Under the pieces are notes generated by a model. That model did not search any database. It saw nothing but the letters and a program-made list of their open reading frames with translations, and was not told where the DNA came from. Shown one piece after another: positions 59,679 through 64,000 of a DNA stretch of 64,000 nucleotides. Position 1 is the first letter of the stretch, and every line of letters begins with the position of its first letter. Made by a program: the position numbers and the translations under genes. Source of the stretch: PALSA-1006 sp041660815 (GTDB taxonomy: Bacteria > Pseudomonadota > Gammaproteobacteria > Burkholderiales > Gallionellaceae); the NCBI GenBank assembly GCA_041660815.1, contig JBAZVN010000015.1, positions 24,640-88,639 on the forward strand, read 5' to 3'.

Positions 59679-59736
59679 GGTTTTACCCACTGAATTCAAT
59701 CTGATTCTAACTTGTCGCTTTTTTGAAGAAGGCGAC

Positions 59737-59750
59737 TTCCTATGTAAGAA
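59737..59750. promoter_or_regulatory. Palindrome TTCCTATGTAAGAA (site 9)
   Basis: Upstream of the prepilin gene, just before an AT-rich promoter-like stretch (GTTGCATAATTTAACTATAAGAT). Suggests that pilus genes belong to the same regulon. Confidence 0.6.
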
Positions 59751-59879
59751 ATTATAAGAAATAGTTTAATTATTTGTTGCATAATTTAACTATAAGATAT
59801 ATAAATACGGCACGAGGAATCCACTTCGTAACGAGAGCGCAGAGCAGTAATCAATTTTAATTTCATTAAGGAGATTCAC

Positions 59880-60506
59880 ATGAACGTTGCACCACAAAAA
59901 ACGAGCGTAATTCCGCAAAATGCACAAAATCACGCGGCTTATCTGAAGGCGCGTAAGAAACAAGCCGGTTTCGGTTTGATCGAAATTGCGCTGGTACTCA
60001 TCATCATCGCAATCATGATCGGCTTCGCTGTTAATAGCGGTGCAAGCAAGCAAGACACGGCCAACGGCAATGCTGAAGCACAGAACTTTGTGACGGCGGC
60101 AAACCAACTGAAATCACAGGCTCAATCGCAAGGCAATTTCACCGGCTTTACGATTGATAACATCGCGTTGTCATTTGGTCGTAACAAAACCGGTACAGTA
60201 GTTGACAGTAATTGGGCAACTGGTGCGATCAGTCTGGGTACTGTAACTGCAACTGCACTGCCAATCGTTTACAACCTGAGCATTCCAGCGGCTGCGTGTC
60301 CTGCATTTATCGGTGCTATTCAAGGTACTGCAAACAAGATTCTGGTTCAGGCAACTGCCGGTGCTGCCGCTATCGCAGCAAATACAGTTAAGGATCTGAC
60401 GGCAGCAACACCTTTGCAGTACAGCGCTGCATTGACAGCTACAGCTTGTAATGCCAACACCAGCAATGGTAACGTTGCCGCAACTATCCAGTTGCCTGTT
60501 CGTTAA
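59880..60506 (+). CDS. pilS: Type IVb major prepilin
   Basis: The 208-aa protein has a long 30-residue leader ending KKQAG, cut before FGLIEIALVLIIIAI; Glu at position 5 of the mature part is present. The rest is Ala/Thr/Asn-rich with three cysteines, typical of PilS-like thin-pilus subunits of IncI1 plasmids. Thin pili serve mating in liquid. AAGGAGATTCAC precedes the ATG. The genes for the inner-membrane assembly parts and prepilin peptidase are not in the window. Confidence 0.85.
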   Translation: MNVAPQKTSVIPQNAQNHAAYLKARKKQAGFGLIEIALVLIIIAIMIGFAVNSGASKQDTANGNAEAQNFVTAANQLKSQAQSQGNFTGFTIDNIALSFGRNKTGTVVDSNWATGAISLGTVTATALPIVYNLSIPAAACPAFIGAIQGTANKILVQATAGAAAIAANTVKDLTAATPLQYSAALTATACNANTSNGNVAATIQLPVR

Positions 60507-60530
60507 TTAAAGTAGCAAAGGTTTTGTCAG

Positions 60531-61538
60531 ATGCTGAATTCGAACGAGTTGCGTGTTGATGATATTCGGGATTGGCATCTGGACGTTCCTTGTTTAGATA
60601 AAACGGCAGTTGCATTTACAGACAAGTCTGGGGCAATGCCCCTGACTTGCTCAGAAGCTCCTGAGTCATTCAGGGTCTTCGCCAGAAGACTCGCTATTCA
60701 TATCAGCGAATCTTGCGGCGAATTCATTCCACCCAAGCAAGACGTTAGCGCAACGCAACGAATCAGGATTGCAAATGGCAGTTCGATGGTTGAAGTTGAT
60801 GGGCGACGTTATCGTATTACTCGACTTCGTGATGGTCGCTACAGCGCCCGTTATTCTCGCGAGTTGATGACTCTTGAACAAACCGGATTAAATCTCGTTC
60901 ACCGGCGACTGATGTTGAATGTCGCTCCACCAGACTCAACAGAAGGTGGTTTGGTTTTGATTACTGGGGAGCCAGGATCACGCAAGACTACGGTTGTTGC
61001 CGCAGGTTTGGTTGAGCGTATGAAGGCGCATGGCGGTTTTCTACTGACGATTGAAGACCCGATTGAGATTGAAATGGAAGGGTGGCACGGCAAGGGTTAC
61101 TGCGAACAGATTGATGCCAGTAGCGAAGGTTTTGCCAGTGCGATTGAGAGGGCATTGCGGTGCTTTCCTTCGGGGATGAGAGGTACGTTGTTCTTGTCCG
61201 AGGTGCGGAATAAGTATGCAGCGTGTGAAGCGTTACGCGCTGCGCGTAACGGTTATCTGGTGGTGACGACGCAACACGCGGATTCACCCGGTGGCGGGTT
61301 GCAGCGCATGGTGAGCTTGGCGCGTGATGGTGGTGAGCCAGATGCCTGGATGATTCTGTCGCAGGTGTTTCGTATGGGGCTGCATTTGTCATTGCGTGGC
61401 AATGCGCTTTCTTCGAAGGCGCTCATCAACAACGATACGGTGCGCGGCTTGATGCTAAATGGTCAAACTCAACATTTCGCGGCAGAGGTTGAGAAACAAC
61501 AAGAAATGCTGGAAAAACGCTTTGGCGTTCAACGATAA
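60531..61538 (+). CDS. PilT-like ATPase with altered Walker A
   Basis: The 335-aa protein has the GspE/PilT layout: an N-terminal PAS-like part, then Walker A GEPGSRKTT near 145, LLTIEDPIE, and FLSEVRN in place of the usual GEIRD, then TTQHADS (the His box). Arg stands where Gly is usual before the P-loop Lys. It probably powers pilus retraction or plays a regulatory part. It sits between pilS and pilV, where R64 has pilT (transglycosylase) and pilU (peptidase), so gene order differs. Confidence 0.75.
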   Translation: MLNSNELRVDDIRDWHLDVPCLDKTAVAFTDKSGAMPLTCSEAPESFRVFARRLAIHISESCGEFIPPKQDVSATQRIRIANGSSMVEVDGRRYRITRLRDGRYSARYSRELMTLEQTGLNLVHRRLMLNVAPPDSTEGGLVLITGEPGSRKTTVVAAGLVERMKAHGGFLLTIEDPIEIEMEGWHGKGYCEQIDASSEGFASAIERALRCFPSGMRGTLFLSEVRNKYAACEALRAARNGYLVVTTQHADSPGGGLQRMVSLARDGGEPDAWMILSQVFRMGLHLSLRGNALSSKALINNDTVRGLMLNGQTQHFAAEVEKQQEMLEKRFGVQR

Positions 61539-61558
61539 CGAAGATTAAAGGTGACGAT

Positions 61559-62974
61559 ATGAAACCAACTGAACTCAATAAAAAACATACACACGGTTTT
61601 ATGCTGATCGAGCTGGCGATTGTTTTGACTATTCTCGGAATCGGGTCGGTTTGGTACACCAAGTTTTTATCACAGCAAAATGATGATTCGTTGAAATCAC
61701 TTGTTGCAGGGCAGTTGATGGATGTTGAAAAAGCTGGGATAAATTACACAGCAACCTATGCCGGTCAAATCAGAGCTGGTACGGCGATTACCGGCGTGGC
61801 TTCTGCTGTCGCGCCGACGATCACAGAGCTTGCAGCACTCAATGTAGGGCTTCCTTCTACTTTTACAGCTACCGGTGCGTTGAATACTGGTTATTCAGTC
61901 AATGTAAGCGTTCTATCACCAAGTAACGATTTACAAACAATCGTTCGCACAACAACACCGATCACAAATAATACCGGGGTCGCTGATTCTCAGTGGGCAT
62001 CAGTTATCGCAACCAAAATTGGAGCCAAAGCCGCTCATTCAACGGTGACAACCCCTGCTACATTAACCGGTATGGGTGGGACGTGGACGATCCCGAATCC
62101 AGCGGGGTCGGTCGCTGGAATTGTAGCTATTCGTGACACACTTTCTGCCAATCTAACCGGATCTCAGTTCTGGAAAGATCCAGTGGCAAGTTTCGCTGCA
62201 TTACCTACGACGGGTAATAGTACCGGCGATGCTCGGATGGTTACGTCTCTTGGTCATATCTTCACTTGGAATGGCACTTCTTGGCTTGGAACTTCCATTG
62301 ACCAAAATGGTAATTTGAGCGTTCCAGGGAATCTCAATGTGGCTGGGACTACTACATCACCAACTTTGTCTGTAGGCGGTACAACAATTACGGCCTCAAC
62401 GGGGACGTATGGTGCGTTGACGGTTACGGGTAACAAGAATGGTTGGGGCGGTATCAACTTCCAGACGACTCCGGGGGTTGCTGCTGGAACTCTGATGCAA
62501 CATCCTGCATACAGCGGTATATACAATCCAGGAGATACCGGATGGGCGCAATTGACTCAATACAACGCGGGTGCAGCGGGTACGGCTAATGGTTTGACGT
62601 ACATGGGGACGGCAAATGCGCCACAAGTCGTAGCAACAAATGCGCAAATAAATGGGACGGCAACAGTCGGTGCTGGATGTACGCCTAATGGGTTGGTTGC
62701 ACAGGATGGCACAGGCTTGCTACTTTCTTGTCAATCCGGTGTTTGGAAAGCCGGTTCTTGGATTCCCGCCACAGCCACGTTTCGGATTGTAGCCGGAGCT
62801 GCTGGGGCGAATGGTTCAATTGCAACGTGCGCAGCTACTGAAGCATTAACGGGATGCAGTGGTGGAGTAACTTCTGGTGAAGTACTTACGACAATCAGTT
62901 CCAGTGGCAGAACTTGTTCAGTAAGTAGTATAGGTAGTGGAACATCCACTGCATTTGCGGGTTGTTCTCAATAG
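61559..62974 (+). CDS. pilV: PilV-type minor pilin / adhesin with exchangeable C-terminus
   Basis: The 471-aa protein has a type IV prepilin start (THG before FMLIELAIVLTIL, Glu at position 5) and a long constant part to about residue 391. The C-terminal variable part begins at LLSCQSGVWK, coded by a shufflon-type site, and ends in a Ser/Thr/Gly-rich domain with five cysteines. In R64 the PilV end selects the recipient lipopolysaccharide; the same role is expected. The repeated elements within the middle resemble phage tail-fibre sequence (ASFAALPTTGNSTGDARMV). Confidence 0.85.
   Translation: MKPTELNKKHTHGFMLIELAIVLTILGIGSVWYTKFLSQQNDDSLKSLVAGQLMDVEKAGINYTATYAGQIRAGTAITGVASAVAPTITELAALNVGLPSTFTATGALNTGYSVNVSVLSPSNDLQTIVRTTTPITNNTGVADSQWASVIATKIGAKAAHSTVTTPATLTGMGGTWTIPNPAGSVAGIVAIRDTLSANLTGSQFWKDPVASFAALPTTGNSTGDARMVTSLGHIFTWNGTSWLGTSIDQNGNLSVPGNLNVAGTTTSPTLSVGGTTITASTGTYGALTVTGNKNGWGGINFQTTPGVAAGTLMQHPAYSGIYNPGDTGWAQLTQYNAGAAGTANGLTYMGTANAPQVVATNAQINGTATVGAGCTPNGLVAQDGTGLLLSCQSGVWKAGSWIPATATFRIVAGAAGANGSIATCAATEALTGCSGGVTSGEVLTTISSSGRTCSVSSIGSGTSTAFAGCSQ
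62728..62746 (+). repeat. Shufflon-type recombination site 1
   Basis: TTGTCAATCCGGTGTTTGG, in frame in pilV at the end of the constant part (codes CQSGVW). It resembles the 19-bp sfx repeat of R64 (CAATCCGG core). Confidence 0.8.
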
Positions 62975-62978
62975 CATT

Positions 62979-62997
62979 TTGTCAATCCGGCGTTTGG
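62979..62997 (+). repeat. Shufflon-type recombination site 2
   Basis: TTGTCAATCCGGCGTTTGG, starting 5 bp after the pilV stop; same orientation as site 1. Confidence 0.8.
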
Positions 62998-63315
62998 GCC
63001 AAGGCACAGGGCAGTATTGGTACTGGTGTATCAGGCCTCCTTGCTCCACTTAAAAATAAGTCAATTTCATGTACGGCAACTTTTTTAAACCGGGGAACGG
63101 GTTATGCGTATGTAGATGCGCAAGGCAATCCATTTTCACGAGTAACTACCATATTTGGCACTGATACAGGGTGGGTTCCCGGATTTGCTGCGTCGATGGC
63201 TGTGAGTGGGGTTCTTGTCGGTGTGACTTGGAGTTTTGCGAGTTATCCGAATCTTTCTTTTTCCACTGCATGGAATGCGGCTGACAAATGTACTGCCAAT
63301 TGGCCGCTGATTTGA
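62979..63315 (+). other. Silent pilV C-terminal cassette 2
   Basis: Begins with site 2, reads CQSGVWAKAQGSIGTGVSG and continues about 110 codons to a stop. No start or ribosome site, so it is expressed only if joined to the constant part. Two cysteines. Confidence 0.75.
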
Positions 63316-63317
63316 AT

Positions 63318-63336
63318 TTGTCAATCCGGTGTTTGG
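63318..63336 (+). repeat. Shufflon-type recombination site 3
   Basis: Identical to site 1, 3 bp after the cassette 2 stop. Confidence 0.8.
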
Positions 63337-63570
63337 GCGAAAGCATCAGGGACGGGTGGAGGGCCTGCCACCTCTATTGCACCAGTTCTCTATCGCAATA
63401 ACGGTAGTGGTAGTTGTCCAGCAGGCTGGATAACGTTGCTTAATAGCGGGAGCCTATGGGCCATCTGTTACAAATAAACAAACCTTAGCTGTCCCGTTGG
63501 ATATACGCGATATGCCTCTTGGGCTTATGGTAGCTCGCACTACAATTCTATCTGGTGTTCAAAGAATTAA
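63318..63570 (+). other. Silent cassette 3, interrupted by an in-frame stop
   Basis: Reads CQSGVWAKASGTGGGPA, then NGSGSCPAGWITLL and WAICYK, then TAA at 63475. The same frame continues as TNLSCPVGYTRYASWAYGSS to a second TAA at 63568, just before site 4. The downstream part keeps Cys and Trp spacing, so the first stop looks like a nonsense change in a lectin-like tip domain. Confidence 0.6.
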
Positions 63571-63573
63571 GTC

Positions 63574-63592
63574 TTGTCAATCCGGCGTGTGG
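63574..63592 (+). repeat. Shufflon-type recombination site 4
   Basis: TTGTCAATCCGGCGTGTGG; one base differs in the variable positions. Confidence 0.8.
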
Positions 63593-63883
63593 CTTACTCA
63601 GGTTAAAAAGGCGTGGACTGCTATTTCGTTGGCGGATACAGGGCCATTTAATACAGGCTGCGAATATACGGTTGTTGCTGGCGGTGCCACCTATAGGATG
63701 CCAACGGTCGTAAGTGGACAAATCAACTTCATGATGCAGGGTAACGATCCAGCGGGAACGATTACATCGCTGTTGGTGAATTCCGGTTCCAAATCGCAAA
63801 TACAGGCTGTTCAGATCAATTCAACCAATGCAATGGTTTATCCGCCATCACCAGTAACTGCACTGTATCAACGTTGCATTTGA
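63574..63883 (+). other. Silent cassette 4
   Basis: Reads CQSGVWLTQVKKAWTAISLA, continues with a beta-rich sequence (GCEYTVVAGGATYRMP) and ends QRCI. No own start, apart from an upstream frame from 63497 without ribosome site. Confidence 0.75.
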
Positions 63884-63888
63884 TAGTT

Positions 63889-63907
63889 TTGTCAATCCGG
63901 TGTCTGG
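63889..63907 (+). repeat. Shufflon-type recombination site 5
   Basis: TTGTCAATCCGGTGTCTGG, 5 bp after the cassette 4 stop. Confidence 0.8.
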
Positions 63908-64000
63908 ACGAAAGCAAGTGGTACCAGCGGGGGAATATACAATGGGACAACATTTTCTGGGGTTGTTACTGCCTCTTGTTCGGTCAATTGGACGAACTCA
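63889..64000 (+). other. Silent cassette 5, cut by window end
   Basis: Reads CQSGVWTKASGTSGGIYNG and is open to the last base. Confidence 0.7.

Noticed and set aside
63497..63883. Independent gene starting at 63497
   Set aside because: No ribosome site; the real unit starts at the recombination site at 63574, and the part before belongs to cassette 3 in another frame.
1..64000. Insertion sequences, tRNA or rRNA genes, and virB-type secretion genes
   Set aside because: I found no transposase, terminal repeats with target duplications, RNA gene, or VirB4/VirB6/VirB9-type protein in either strand.

Overview
The window reads as about 64 kb of a large conjugative plasmid (or a plasmid-like conjugative element) from a proteobacterium, most likely beta or gamma. 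The evidence is an IncP-like set of backbone genes: a ParB-type protein, a KorA/TrfB-type repressor, KfrA, a TrfA-type initiator with iterons, a MOBP/TraI-type relaxase with an NikA/TraJ-like partner, TraK/TraL/TraM (Stb)-like proteins next to a P-type nic site, a VirD4/TraG coupling protein, a VirB1-like transglycosylase and a TraB-like protein. It also carries a type IVb thin-pilus locus of the IncI1 kind with a shufflon. Base composition is moderate and even, except for one very AT-rich gene (34339-35169). I see no rRNA, tRNA, CRISPR array or transposase. The VirB secretion genes and most of the pilus genes must lie outside the window.

Layout, left to right. 0-5 kb: end of parB, a HerA-like ATPase, a NERD-domain membrane protein, the KorA-like regulator and a small gene. 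5-24.6 kb: a long plus-strand block of very large DNA-handling proteins (methylase/helicase of 2339 aa, cytosine methylase, ArdC-DUF5710-primase fusion), a HipB/HipA pair, and paralogous accessory proteins. 25-33 kb: coupling protein, DUF2726 protein, lytic transglycosylase, topoisomerase I, EAL protein and FimV-like protein. 33-36 kb: small zinc-finger and membrane proteins. 36-43.7 kb, minus strand: relaxase, accessory proteins, a probable ADP-ribosyltransferase/antitoxin pair, secreted nuclease, relaxosome protein and RdgC. About 43.97 kb: oriT. 44.5-51.2 kb, plus strand: TraK/L/M-like genes, unknown genes and TraB. 51-55 kb, minus strand: KfrA and a repeat-rich cytosine methylase. 55.7-59.7 kb: the replication region, with iterons, trfA and a second initiator-like gene. 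59.9-64 kb: prepilin, PilT-like ATPase, PilV and its exchangeable C-terminal cassettes.

Three plasmid-wide patterns stand out. (1) A small KfrB-type domain is attached, mostly at the C-terminus, to 12 otherwise unrelated proteins, including relaxase, coupling protein, primase/ArdC, both methylases of the first block and the HipA toxin. I propose, as inference, that it tags cargo for co-transfer or docks partners on shared machinery. (2) A 14-bp palindrome, TTCYTAYRTARGAA, occurs at nine intergenic places and looks like the operator of a plasmid-wide regulator. (3) A stem-loop of varying sequence followed by TTTNAGAGGGG lies just before several genes and looks like a shared mRNA leader. The pilV end is also unusual: five shufflon-type sites are all in the same orientation, each leading a silent C-terminal cassette.
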